Source of the DNA: an uncultured Christensenella sp.
Lineage (GTDB): Bacteria; Bacillota; Clostridia; Christensenellales; UBA3700
Length of the DNA: 64,000 nucleotides
Direction of reading: 5' to 3'
Assembly: GCA_910584635.1 (NCBI GenBank)
Contig: CAJUBA010000010.1
Span: 1-64,000, forward strand
Shown: one piece after another, positions 1-7,614 of the stretch
Layout: the number at the start of each line of letters is the position of its first letter
How positions within the stretch are numbered: position 1 is the stretch's first letter
The notes under the pieces: model-generated
The model's input: only the letters and a program-made list of their open reading frames with translations
Told to the model about the DNA's origin: nothing
The model's database searches: none
Translations under genes and position numbers: made by a program

Positions 1-5
1 ACGCA

Positions 6-323
6 ATGAGTAAAGATAAATGTAAGGAGAAGAAATCTACGTACTATATCTTACTGGGACAGTCATCGGTAAATCCGTTGGTAAAACTGACAATAAAGAA
101 AGACTGCACAGTAGCGTTATTCAAGATGGAAGACGAGTATATGAAGGACATCAGAAGAAACGCGGGAAGCGAAGGAACGAAAGTAAAGGTAAAGGAAACG
201 GAATTGATAGTAGGAGATAGTCAAGCGTTGGCAACAGCGAAAGAGATGATTGACCTTAGGGAAGACCAGATAGAACGTTATAACGATTTCCTCAAGGAGC
301 AACGCTCTTTGAGAAAGAAATAG
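6..323 (+). CDS. Hypothetical protein, 105 aa, unrecognised
   Basis: I do not recognise this family. The frame runs from an ATG five bases inside the window edge, so its ribosome site and true start cannot be judged and it may be the 3' part of a longer gene. The product is hydrophilic and strongly basic at its N-terminus, has no membrane segment or signal peptide, and its last third (about residues 75-105) is rich in Glu, Arg and Lys and could be helical. A non-coding, repeat-rich stretch follows directly, so the gene appears to end its transcription unit. An overlapping opposite-strand frame is judged a shadow. Confidence 0.55.
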   Translation: MSKDKCKEKKSTYYILLGQSSVNPLVKLTIKKDCTVALFKMEDEYMKDIRRNAGSEGTKVKVKETELIVGDSQALATAKEMIDLREDQIERYNDFLKEQRSLRKK

Positions 324-325
324 AG

Positions 326-428
326 TCCGTTATCCGGCGTATAACAGGACACTTTTCGCTTGAACTGGGGGATAGACATCGTTTGCCACATACAAAAAGT
401 ATGCTATGGCTACTCGTCAACCCCCGTT
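326..428 (+). other. Possible structured RNA or terminator region after the first gene
   Basis: Two nested sets of inverted repeats follow the first stop codon. The first is GTCCGTTAT (326-334) pairing with ATAACAGGAC (about 344-353) with one bulge. The second is a GGGGG/CCCCC stem (367-371 with 421-425, extended by AAC/GTT) enclosing an inner hairpin made of GCCA+CATAC (385-393) and GTATG..TGGC (399-410) around an A5 loop. No strong U-tract follows either set. This may be a weak terminator plus a small structured RNA, or chance pairing. The rest of 429-508 shows nothing recognisable. Confidence 0.25.
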
Positions 429-508
429 AAAACGAAAATTGCCCAATTCTCCGCCGTCTAATTGAGGCGTTGAATAATAGGATAAAGAAAAGACTAGAGA
501 AAAGAAAA

Positions 509-616
509 AGCAAAGCGGAATTACAGATTACAGCCATATTTTTTAGCGAAAGCGGAAGGGAAACAAAGAAAGAGAACCAAAAAGTATGAGCGTAATATAA
601 GTAATTCTGCTTTGCT
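509..616. repeat. MITE-like repeat, family M1, copy 1
   Basis: A non-coding unit of about 108 bp whose ends are inverted copies of each other: AGCAAAGCGGAATTAC at the left (509-524) and its complement with one mismatch at the right (601-616). The internal part is about 80% similar to a second unit at 61342-61459 by eye, including shared blocks such as ACAGCCATATT and CCAAAAAGTATGAGCGTAAT. There is no coding capacity. Terminal inverted repeats, small size and dispersed copies suggest a non-autonomous mobile element; no matching transposase is present in the window. Confidence 0.7.
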
Positions 617-650
617 ATTTAATCCGACCAAACGCGAAATCTTCATTGCC

Positions 651-766
651 TCTCCCGTCATATTGAGCGGAGCGAAGCGAAGTCGAAATATTTAGTGTAA
701 TTAAAATCAATATAAATAAAGAATCTGACTAAATTAAACGAAGTGTAGATTTTGCGTTTGGTCGGG
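651..766. repeat. Composite repeat (R1 end plus R2 palindrome), island 1 copy
   Basis: This segment begins TCTCCCGTCATATTGAGCGG and ends in GCGTTTGGTCGG. It is repeated with roughly 85-90% identity by eye at 18456-18570. The first part is one end of repeat family R1 (GTCATATTGAGCG...CGAAATAT, 657-691). The last part is a copy of the R2 imperfect palindrome (about 721-766). A further R2 fragment lies just upstream at about 621-641. Nothing in the segment looks coding. Confidence 0.7.
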
Positions 767-773
767 GTAAATA

Positions 774-819
774 AGTCCGATTAAAATCGAAGCAAAGCGT
801 AGATTTTACGCTTGGTCAG
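774..819. repeat. R2 imperfect palindrome, second island 1 copy
   Basis: This is a 46-bp unit running from AGTCCGATTAAAATCG to TTTTACGCTTGGTCAG. Its ends are inverted versions of each other (GTCCGA...TTGGTCAGA), and related units lie at 721-766, 18267-18312, 18524-18570, 20131-20180 and, degenerate, 61668-61720. The remainder, 820-887, contains another partial R1-like end (GTAGTCGAAATATATAAG at about 833) and nothing else recognisable. Confidence 0.6.
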
Positions 820-887
820 AGAAAGCGACAGCGTAGTCGAAATATATAAGTTAAATAATCCAAGAAATCCCTTCAAACAAAAAAGTG

Positions 888-915
888 TGGACAAATAGTT
901 TTTTTATGCTATAAT
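888..915 (+). promoter_or_regulatory. Promoter placed for a leaderless mRNA
   Basis: A -35 box TGGACA (888-893) and a perfect -10 box TATAAT (910-915) are separated by 16 bp. The expected transcription start about seven bases after the -10 box falls on the A of the ATG at 922. There is no purine-rich ribosome site, so the downstream gene is probably translated from a leaderless message. Confidence 0.6.
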
Positions 916-921
916 AATAGT

Positions 922-2043
922 ATGGAATCGCAGGTCAACGAAAATTCGCAGAACGGCGTGAACGAAATAAACGATAAGCGGAAAGGGTATAATAAGAAAC
1001 TTTCTGCTAAATTTTATAAGCGTTTTTCTTTATTAACGTTTATTGTTTATTATTTTAACTGCATGGTGCGAATTATTACGCGTTGCGTGTCCTTTTACAA
1101 TTCCAAAGGGATAAGCGGTTTTGCTCAGTGGTGGGAATACGGTTATAATATTGCCAATTGGAAGGAAGTTTTGGATTGGGTATTCGACTGGTATACGATA
1201 GCGCTTGTTACGTTCTTACTTCTTTACGCGATTGTCTTTTTATTTACGTTTATAAGATTTTCGCCTAAAAACAAAAAGACTTTCAAGTATTTCAAAAAAG
1301 GATTTTTGATTGCAAGACGTCTTATAAAAATGATAAACCTGGCGTTGTCGATAACGGTCTTGATAAACTCTGCGCAATTGCTTACGTTTGTGGATAAGTT
1401 ATTGTTTATTATATCGTTGAGTTCGTTGATAATAACGTTTATTCAACTTTGCATATCTGTTGCGACGTGGATAATAAGCCGTAAATTCAGCAAAAACAAT
1501 ACCAGTATCAAGGCGTATATGGGAAAAATGGGCAACGTAGTAAGCAATTACGTTTCTACGACCAGAGTTCGTCCCGACGATATGACCAGAACTGGCGACA
1601 AGATTTCTCTGGGCGATAAACTCGGACTTATGCGAAGCAGGTTTTTACATACTGTCGAAGCGTTGACTTTTTCAGAAGACGAAGCGAGAGAAAGCGACAG
1701 AAAGTATTCGGGAGAGTTGCTTTCGCCGGCTTTAATCGATACCGACAGGTTTGAAAACGATTACGTCGAAACGCACGACGAACAACAGAATGAGGAAAAC
1801 TCAAACTCTCTCTCTTTGAAACGCAGACACTCACACTCTTCGAGGTTGAAAAGTAAATCAGATAAATCCAAGAGTAAAACCAAGATGAAAAGCGGCGAAA
1901 TAGGCGAAGAAACTCAAGATTCGAGCGTTAACAGAAAGCGTTCAGTCAAAAAGACAGCGCCCGTTAAAAAGGATAAATTAACCAAGAAAACCAAAAGTGA
2001 TAAAAATAAGTCGGAAGAGCGTGAAAACCGAAATAAGGAATAA
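922..2043 (+). CDS. Membrane protein with long basic Ser/Lys-rich C-terminal tail
   Basis: The function is unknown. The 373-residue product has a basic N-terminus, about four hydrophobic segments between residues 35 and 195 (likely membrane-spanning), and then a hydrophilic tail of about 180 residues. The last 75 residues are very rich in Lys, Ser and Arg and are probably disordered and cytoplasmic. The start is chosen because the promoter directly abuts this ATG and the next in-frame Met (residue 48) would remove a hydrophobic segment. It lies five bases before the DtxR-type gene, so the two are probably co-transcribed. No enzymatic motif is visible. Confidence 0.75.
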   Translation: MESQVNENSQNGVNEINDKRKGYNKKLSAKFYKRFSLLTFIVYYFNCMVRIITRCVSFYNSKGISGFAQWWEYGYNIANWKEVLDWVFDWYTIALVTFLLLYAIVFLFTFIRFSPKNKKTFKYFKKGFLIARRLIKMINLALSITVLINSAQLLTFVDKLLFIISLSSLIITFIQLCISVATWIISRKFSKNNTSIKAYMGKMGNVVSNYVSTTRVRPDDMTRTGDKISLGDKLGLMRSRFLHTVEALTFSEDEARESDRKYSGELLSPALIDTDRFENDYVETHDEQQNEENSNSLSLKRRHSHSSRLKSKSDKSKSKTKMKSGEIGEETQDSSVNRKRSVKKTAPVKKDKLTKKTKSDKNKSEERENRNKE

Positions 2044-2048
2044 ATATT

Positions 2049-2432
2049 ATGAGCCAACTGCATAAAAGCGGAGAAGATTATCTTGAAGCCGTCCTTTTTA
2101 TAGAAAGGCAAAAAGGACGCGTAAGATCCGTAGATATAGCCAAATATCTAGGCGTGTCGAAACCCAGCGTTAACAAGGCGCTGACTAATTTGCAAGAAAT
2201 GGGATACGTGAATAAACCTATTTACGGAGAAGTTTCTATAACCAAGGAAGGAAGAGAAAGGGCGGAAACGGTGGCGAGAAAACACGTGGCGTTGACTAAA
2301 CTTCTTACTGAAGTTTTGGGAGTTAGTCCGGACGTTGCAGAGAAAGACGCTTGCAAAATCGAACATGATATAAGCGAAGAAACAACAATAAAACTTATAG
2401 GTTATCTTAAAGACAAGGAGAACGGAAAGTGA
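2049..2432 (+). CDS. DtxR/MntR-family metal-dependent transcriptional regulator
   Basis: The 127-residue product has the N-terminal winged helix of the DtxR/MntR family (about residues 4-65; 'GEDYLEAVLFIE' then 'VRSVDIAKYLGVSKPSVNKAL'). A short helical dimerisation domain follows (about 70-120) with His, Glu and Asp residues suited to metal binding. It lacks the C-terminal SH3-like domain of DtxR/IdeR, so it resembles the shorter MntR class (about 140 aa) that senses Mn(II) or Fe(II). The metal and target genes cannot be told from sequence. It overlaps the next gene by four bases, which suggests translational coupling. Confidence 0.85.
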   Translation: MSQLHKSGEDYLEAVLFIERQKGRVRSVDIAKYLGVSKPSVNKALTNLQEMGYVNKPIYGEVSITKEGRERAETVARKHVALTKLLTEVLGVSPDVAEKDACKIEHDISEETTIKLIGYLKDKENGK

Positions 2433-2725
2433 AAAACATATTAACTATCGCGGCAAAAGGTTATCAGAAGGTAAATATAGGCGATTTGAAATTTTATCTT
2501 ATAGCGGGAATATTGGTTATCGCATTGATAGTTATTCTGTCCGTGTTCAGTAAGTCCAAACGTTTTAAGGCTCGTAAAAGAAAAAAGAGCATGGAGAATA
2601 AAGAAGTATACGTTACGCCTAATATTATCAAAGTAGGCAGATCGGATATTATAAAAGAAATGTCGGGGGCGGGAGAAAACGTAAGAGAAGGCGAAATTAC
2701 CGAGAAAGAAACTCAAAACGTTTGA
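2429..2725 (+). CDS. Small single-pass membrane protein, unknown function
   Basis: The 98-residue product starts at a GTG that overlaps the TGA of the regulator gene (GTGA arrangement) behind the ribosome site AAGGAG. One hydrophobic segment (about residues 23-42) is followed by a basic stretch (KSKRFKARKRKKS), which suggests an N-out, C-in membrane protein with a short charged cytoplasmic tail. The family is not recognised. Coupling to the metal regulator hints at a shared role, but that is inference only. Confidence 0.65.
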   Translation: MKNILTIAAKGYQKVNIGDLKFYLIAGILVIALIVILSVFSKSKRFKARKRKKSMENKEVYVTPNIIKVGRSDIIKEMSGAGENVREGEITEKETQNV

Positions 2726-2750
2726 CACAGAAGTTATTTATCAATATAAT
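2722..2750 (+). promoter_or_regulatory. Consensus sigma-A promoter for the EIIC-like gene
   Basis: TTGACA (2722-2727) and TATAAT (2745-2750) are spaced by exactly 17 bp, a perfect housekeeping promoter. The -35 box overlaps the stop codon of the preceding small gene. The permease gene therefore starts its own strong transcript, with a leader of about 25 nt and the ribosome site GGGAGG. Confidence 0.8.
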
Positions 2751-2781
2751 GGTATCAACGCACATTTTGGGAGGTTGAGAT

Positions 2782-4035
2782 ATGGACGAGAAAGTCGTAT
2801 CTACTGCCGAAGAGGAGCAGATAACAGCCCAAGTGGAAGAAGTAGTTGAAAACCCACAAATCCCGAACGACAAAAAAACAAAGTTCTGGACATTTATCAA
2901 AAAACTTTCTAAAAGATGGTTCATCGACGCCTTTACGGGTATGGCGCAGGGACTGTTCGTTACGCTTATTGCCGGCACGATTTTTACGACTTTGGGGCAG
3001 TACGTATTCACGGAAAACAATGCAATCGGAAGACTGTTGGTCTTGGCTGGCCGACTAGCGTCATTGCTCATGGGCGCGGGAATCGGAGCGGGAATAGCGC
3101 ATCGCTTGAAAATGCCGCCGCTTGTAGTATTTTCGACGATTGTAGCCGGTTTTATAGGCGCGTGGGCAAACGTGTTTATAAAAGCGGGCGCGGATGCAAA
3201 CGTAGTCGTTACGTTGGTTCAGGGACTTGTCAAACCAAGCGGAGCGACAATGCCGGGCAATCCGATAGGCTCGTACGTTGCGGCTCTTATGGCGTGCGAA
3301 ATAGCCAATCTAGTCGCGGGAAAGACAAAACTCGATATTATCATTATTCCCGTGGTATCGCTTTGCGTAACCATTATAGCGGCGTATATCGCTTTCCCGT
3401 TTATTTGGATAATAGATATGCTCGGTAAAGGCATAGCGATAGCGACGGACTTTACTCCTTTCTTTATGGGTATTATTATTGCCGTAATTATGGGCGTGCT
3501 TTTGACAATGCCTACGTCAAGCGCGGCAATATGGGTGGCGATAGCCTCGCCTATACTTACGGGAGGAACCGCTTCAGCAGAACAGATAAACGCAATGCTT
3601 ATCGCAGGCGGAGCGGCGACTGTAGGTTGCGCGTGTCAAATGGTAGGCTTTGCAGTAATGAGTTTTAAGGAAAACGGATGGGGAGGTCTTATATCACAGG
3701 GTATAGGCACCTCGATGTTGCAAATTCCCAACGTAATGAAAAATCCGAGAATACTTTTGCCGCCCGTGCTTGCAAGCGTTATATGCGGCCCCCTTTCGAC
3801 GTGTCTTTTCAAACTTATGTGCGGTGCGTCCGGCGGCGGTATGGGAACTTGCGGATTTGTCGGAATTATCGATATAATCACTACTACGGAAGACCAAGGC
3901 GGAAAGATATGGCTTATGGTAATCGGAGTAATCTTGCTTATGATAGTTCTGCCAGCGCTTTTAAGTTGGCTGTTCTGTCTGCTTTTCAGAAAGATTAACT
4001 GGATAAAGCCCGGCGATCTTAAATTGCCCGAATAA
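2782..4035 (+). CDS. PTS EIIC-like membrane permease (PfoR-type)
   Basis: The 417-residue product has a charged N-terminal tail (about 45 residues) and then about ten hydrophobic segments rich in Gly and Ala. It resembles the PTS_EIIC_2 family, which includes PfoR, the perfringolysin O regulator of Clostridium perfringens. Family hallmarks are conserved Gly-rich loops such as 'MGAGIGAGIAHRLKMPPLVVFSTI' (given here as two parts: MGAGIGAGIAHRL and KMPPLVVFSTI) and 'MPTSSAAIWVAI'. No EIIA or EIIB domain or gene is nearby, so it either borrows phosphotransfer partners encoded elsewhere or acts as a sensor or uncoupled transporter. Substrate unknown. A strong promoter and a terminator make it monocistronic. 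Confidence 0.8.
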   Translation: MDEKVVSTAEEEQITAQVEEVVENPQIPNDKKTKFWTFIKKLSKRWFIDAFTGMAQGLFVTLIAGTIFTTLGQYVFTENNAIGRLLVLAGRLASLLMGAGIGAGIAHRLKMPPLVVFSTIVAGFIGAWANVFIKAGADANVVVTLVQGLVKPSGATMPGNPIGSYVAALMACEIANLVAGKTKLDIIIIPVVSLCVTIIAAYIAFPFIWIIDMLGKGIAIATDFTPFFMGIIIAVIMGVLLTMPTSSAAIWVAIASPILTGGTASAEQINAMLIAGGAATVGCACQMVGFAVMSFKENGWGGLISQGIGTSMLQIPNVMKNPRILLPPVLASVICGPLSTCLFKLMCGASGGGMGTCGFVGIIDIITTTEDQGGKIWLMVIGVILLMIVLPALLSWLFCLLFRKINWIKPGDLKLPE

Positions 4036-4053
4036 TATCTTAAAAAAACCGAT

Positions 4054-4084
4054 AAAAGACACTCTTATAGGGTGTCTTTTTTTA
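4054..4084 (+). terminator. Intrinsic terminator
   Basis: AAAAGACAC (4054-4062) pairs with GTGTCTTTT (4072-4080), and the T-run continues to 4084. It closes the EIIC-like gene. Confidence 0.85.
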
Positions 4085-4128
4085 CTGTATGGTGTATAAT
4101 TAGTTTTAGATATAAGCGGGAGGTCGTT

Positions 4129-5931
4129 ATGAAAATCAAAAATCGAAACGAAATCGAAGAGAAATACAAATGGAGATTGGAAGATATCGTTCCCTCCGAC
4201 GAGGATTGGGAAGTTATGTTCAAACAGACTGAAAAACTCGGCAAAGAGTTGGGTAAGTTTGACGGAAAACTCGACAAAGCGGAAAATATACTCGAGTGTT
4301 TAAGATTTGACGACGAGGTTAACGGTAAACTCGAAAGACTGTACGTTTACGCAAAAATGCGTAAAGACGAGGACTGTTCAAGAGAAAAATATTTGGCTAT
4401 GGTGGAGAGAATCAACAATCTTTTGGTGGATTTGTCCCAAAAATCAGCCTATATTCAACCGCAACTTGCAGCCAACAGCAAAGAATTTTTATTCGATTTG
4501 GCTAAGAGGGAGGAGTTTCAGGACTATTCTTATTCATTGACGCTTATGGCTAAAAACAAAGAGCATACTTTATCCACGCAAGAAGAAGTAATATTGGCGA
4601 AAACGGGACTTTTCAGCGGAATTTTTCAAGAAGCGTTCGGGATGTTCGACAATTTGGATATTTCGTTCAAATCCTTTAAGAACAGCGAAGGACAGAAAGT
4701 AGAATTATCTCACGGTCTTTACGGACTGATGTTACAATCCCAATCGAGAAGCGATAGAAAAAAAGCGTTTGAAAGTATGTTCGGCGCGTACAGGGATATG
4801 ATAAATACCGTCGCTTCTTTGTATACGGGCAACGTAAAGAAAAATCTTTTTTATTCGCAAGCGAGAAAGTATCAAAACTGTCTTGACAGAGCGACGAGCG
4901 CGGAAGACGTGCCGGTTAGCGTCTATGAAAAATTGGTCAAGTGTATAGAGTCTTCATTGAGCAGTTTGCATAAATACCTAAGATACAGAAGACGTCAATT
5001 AGGTTATAAAACATTGCATTTGTACGATTTGCACGTACCTATAGTAGACGGCGCAAGCAAAGGCGTGGAATACGAAGAAGCGTGTGAAACCGTAAAAAAG
5101 GCGTTGGCTCCTTTGGGAAGCGAATATGCCGAATTGCTGAACTCTGCGTTTAGCGACGGATGGATAGACGTTCAGGAGAATAAGGGTAAAAGAAGCGGAG
5201 CGTACAGTTGGGGATGTTACGGAGTTCATCCGTACGTTCTGCTCAACTACCAAAAGACGACGCACGATATTTTTACGATAGCGCACGAATTGGGACACGC
5301 AATGCACAGTTACTATTCCAACGAAAATCAACCGTACGCAAAAGCCGAGTATAAAATATTCGTAGCAGAAGTAGCGTCTACGGTCAACGAAGTATTATTG
5401 CTCAGATATATGCTTTGCGACGCGAAAGGAGAGGAGAGAAAATACCTACTGTCGTATTTATTGGATATGTTCCGAACGACCGTTTTCAGACAAACTCAGT
5501 TTGCGCAATTCGAGTATACGGCTCACAAATACGCGGAAGAAGGCAAACCTCTCAACGCGCAGACGCTGTCGGATATTTATTATAAACTCAATGAAAAATA
5601 TTACAAAACGTCGGGCGTAGTCAACGACGATCTTATAAGATACGAATGGGCGAGAATACCGCATTTTTACAATGCTTTTTATGTTTATAAGTATGCTACC
5701 GGTCTTATAAGCGCGATTTGCATAGCCGACAATATTTTGGAAAAAGGCGAGAGCGCGGTAAATGATTATAAACGTTTTCTTAAAGCGGGCGGAAGTATGC
5801 CTCCTGTGGAAATACTCAAACTCGCGGGCGTGGATTTGACAAGCGACGCTCCGTATAAGCAGGCGATGAAAATCTTCGACGAAACTTTGGATGAACTGAT
5901 AAATACGGAAAATCAAAGCGCTCGAATATGA
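4129..5931 (+). CDS. pepF: Oligoendopeptidase F (M3 metallopeptidase)
   Basis: The 600-residue cytoplasmic zinc peptidase probably cleaves short oligopeptides during peptide use and turnover. The M3 zinc motif HELGH lies at about residues 386-390 ('IAHELGHAMHSYYS'). A downstream Glu in 'EVASTVNEVLLLRYM' is the likely third zinc ligand, and the N-terminal helical PepF domain is present. Length matches the family (about 600). The ATG at 4129 is chosen because it follows GGGAGG with proper spacing; an in-frame ATG at 4072 lies in the preceding terminator. It has no operon partner. Confidence 0.93.
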   Translation: MKIKNRNEIEEKYKWRLEDIVPSDEDWEVMFKQTEKLGKELGKFDGKLDKAENILECLRFDDEVNGKLERLYVYAKMRKDEDCSREKYLAMVERINNLLVDLSQKSAYIQPQLAANSKEFLFDLAKREEFQDYSYSLTLMAKNKEHTLSTQEEVILAKTGLFSGIFQEAFGMFDNLDISFKSFKNSEGQKVELSHGLYGLMLQSQSRSDRKKAFESMFGAYRDMINTVASLYTGNVKKNLFYSQARKYQNCLDRATSAEDVPVSVYEKLVKCIESSLSSLHKYLRYRRRQLGYKTLHLYDLHVPIVDGASKGVEYEEACETVKKALAPLGSEYAELLNSAFSDGWIDVQENKGKRSGAYSWGCYGVHPYVLLNYQKTTHDIFTIAHELGHAMHSYYSNENQPYAKAEYKIFVAEVASTVNEVLLLRYMLCDAKGEERKYLLSYLLDMFRTTVFRQTQFAQFEYTAHKYAEEGKPLNAQTLSDIYYKLNEKYYKTSGVVNDDLIRYEWARIPHFYNAFYVYKYATGLISAICIADNILEKGESAVNDYKRFLKAGGSMPPVEILKLAGVDLTSDAPYKQAMKIFDETLDELINTENQSARI

Positions 5932-5945
5932 TGACGTTCAAAGCC

Positions 5946-5975
5946 TTGACTACGGATATGCGTTTATATTAAAAT
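5946..5975 (+). promoter_or_regulatory. Probable dnaB promoter
   Basis: TTGACT (5946-5951) and TAAAAT (5970-5975) are separated by 18 bp, just upstream of the dnaB ribosome site. The match is imperfect but no better candidate is visible. Confidence 0.4.
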
Positions 5976-6000
5976 TATATAAACGAAATTGGAGAAAATT

Positions 6001-7485
6001 ATGCCTCAGGATAAAAAAGAAAACGCGCCGGTAAGAAACATTCCCTGTTCGCTAGAAGCGGAACAGGCGGTGCTTGGCGCGATAATAAGCGACAACGACG
6101 TAGCGGTACGCATTGTCTGCGATATAGAAGAAAGCGATTTTTACGCAAGCATATACAAGACTATTTTCCGTCAGATAAAGTTGTTGACCAATCAGAACAA
6201 ACCTATCGATATAGTTATGCTTGCCAGCAGTCTTGACAGAGAAGGCAAGTTGCAGGAGATAGGAGGCGTAACCACGCTTGACGAACTGATAGACAGTATC
6301 CCTTCGACTGCGAATATAGATTATTACGTTAATATTCTTAAAATGAATTCCTTGCGCAGGAAAATCATCAAAGAGTGCGGGGATATTATCGCGACTTCCT
6401 ATAAGGAAGAGGACGCGGAAAAGGTTTTGGCGGTTGCGGAATCGTTGATATACAATATTTCCGAACAAAAAGATTCTTCGTCTTTAATGCACATTTCCAA
6501 TACCACCGTCGACGTAATGGAGCGTATAGAAAAGGCTTACAGCGAAAACGGAAGTCAGAGCGGACTTAAAGTGGGATTTAGAAATCTCGACGAAGCGACA
6601 AACGGCTTTATGCCCGGTCAGATGATAGTTCTTGCGGCAAGACCGGGTTGCGGAAAAACATCGTTCGTAATGAACATGGTATCCAATATCGCGTCTAAAA
6701 AAGACAGCGAAGAAGTCGTCGCCGTTTTCAACTTGGAAATGTCGGCGATAGAACTCGTGCTTAGAATGATGTCCAATATCGCAGGTATAGATTCGAGAGA
6801 TTTGCAAAAAGGACTTGAAAACAAAGACGGACTGGACAAAATTTGGATAGCGCAGGAAGTTCTTAAAAACAGCAACGTTTACATAGACGATTCGGCAATG
6901 ATAACTACCGAGCAAATCATGTCTAAGTGCAGAAGACTCAAAGCGCAGAAAGGCAGACTCGATTTGGTAGTAATCGACTATTTGCAACTTATTTCGCCGA
7001 GCGACAGCAGAAAAAGCAAGTTGGAGCAGGTCAGCGATATTTCACGTTTTGTCAAGTTGTTGGCAAAAGAACTCAAAGTTCCGGTAATCATACTTTCGCA
7101 GATGTCGAGAAGCATCGAGACAAGAGACGACAAAACTCCTAAACTGTCAGACTTGAGAGAGTCGGGCGCTATCGAACAGGACGCGGATATTGTCGCGTTC
7201 CTTACCGAAGGGGATTTCGAAGCGAGCGGAGGAAACGCCGCTATATGCCTTATGATAGCCAAGCACAGAAACGGTTCGGTATGCGATTTATATTTTGAAT
7301 GGGATAAAAGCAAAATGCGCTTCAAACCTACTATTCCGGCAAGATTCGGCATACACTCTTCGCAACAGAAAGATACGCCTAACGACGGTGCGGATATGCA
7401 GAGTATTGAGGATATAGGCGCGCCGATACCCGAAGACCCGTTGGAGAATATGGATTTTACGGATATAGCGGATATAATAGAATAA
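6001..7485 (+). CDS. dnaB: Replicative DNA helicase
   Basis: This is the hexameric 5'-3' helicase of the replication fork (DnaC in Bacillus terms). It has the N-terminal helical primase-interacting domain ('PCSLEAEQAVLGAII', about residues 15-110), a linker, and a RecA-like C-terminal domain with Walker A 'RPGCGKTSF' near residue 215 and Walker B 'LVVIDYLQLI' near 325. The 494-residue length is slightly above the usual 440-460 because of an acidic C-terminal tail. ATG 6001 sits behind GGAG (5991-5994); an in-frame TTG at 5989 is rejected because it overlaps that site. No ribosomal protein L9 gene accompanies it here. Confidence 0.96.
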   Translation: MPQDKKENAPVRNIPCSLEAEQAVLGAIISDNDVAVRIVCDIEESDFYASIYKTIFRQIKLLTNQNKPIDIVMLASSLDREGKLQEIGGVTTLDELIDSIPSTANIDYYVNILKMNSLRRKIIKECGDIIATSYKEEDAEKVLAVAESLIYNISEQKDSSSLMHISNTTVDVMERIEKAYSENGSQSGLKVGFRNLDEATNGFMPGQMIVLAARPGCGKTSFVMNMVSNIASKKDSEEVVAVFNLEMSAIELVLRMMSNIAGIDSRDLQKGLENKDGLDKIWIAQEVLKNSNVYIDDSAMITTEQIMSKCRRLKAQKGRLDLVVIDYLQLISPSDSRKSKLEQVSDISRFVKLLAKELKVPVIILSQMSRSIETRDDKTPKLSDLRESGAIEQDADIVAFLTEGDFEASGGNAAICLMIAKHRNGSVCDLYFEWDKSKMRFKPTIPARFGIHSSQQKDTPNDGADMQSIEDIGAPIPEDPLENMDFTDIADIIE

Positions 7486-7507
7486 CAGATATAAATAACT
7501 TTTACAA

Positions 7508-7534
7508 AGAGAGAGGATTTCCTCTCTTTTTTTA
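7508..7534 (+). terminator. Intrinsic terminator after dnaB
   Basis: AGAGAGG pairs with CCTCTCT around a four-base loop and is followed by a run of seven T residues. Confidence 0.85.
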
Positions 7535-7563
7535 TTATAATAAGCGACCTAGTGGGGCAACTG

Positions 7564-7593
7564 ATAATATAAAGGGATTGCGTCGCATATATT
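7564..7593 (+). promoter_or_regulatory. Possible sigma-E (sporulation) promoter of yqfCD
   Basis: ATAATAT (7564-7570) and CATATATT (7586-7593) are spaced by 15 bp. They resemble mother-cell sigma-E boxes, and yqfCD is sigma-E controlled in Bacillus subtilis. The match is partial, so this is a suggestion supported mainly by context. Confidence 0.35.
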
Positions 7594-7614
7594 ATCGTAA
7601 AGGAGCGAAAGACT

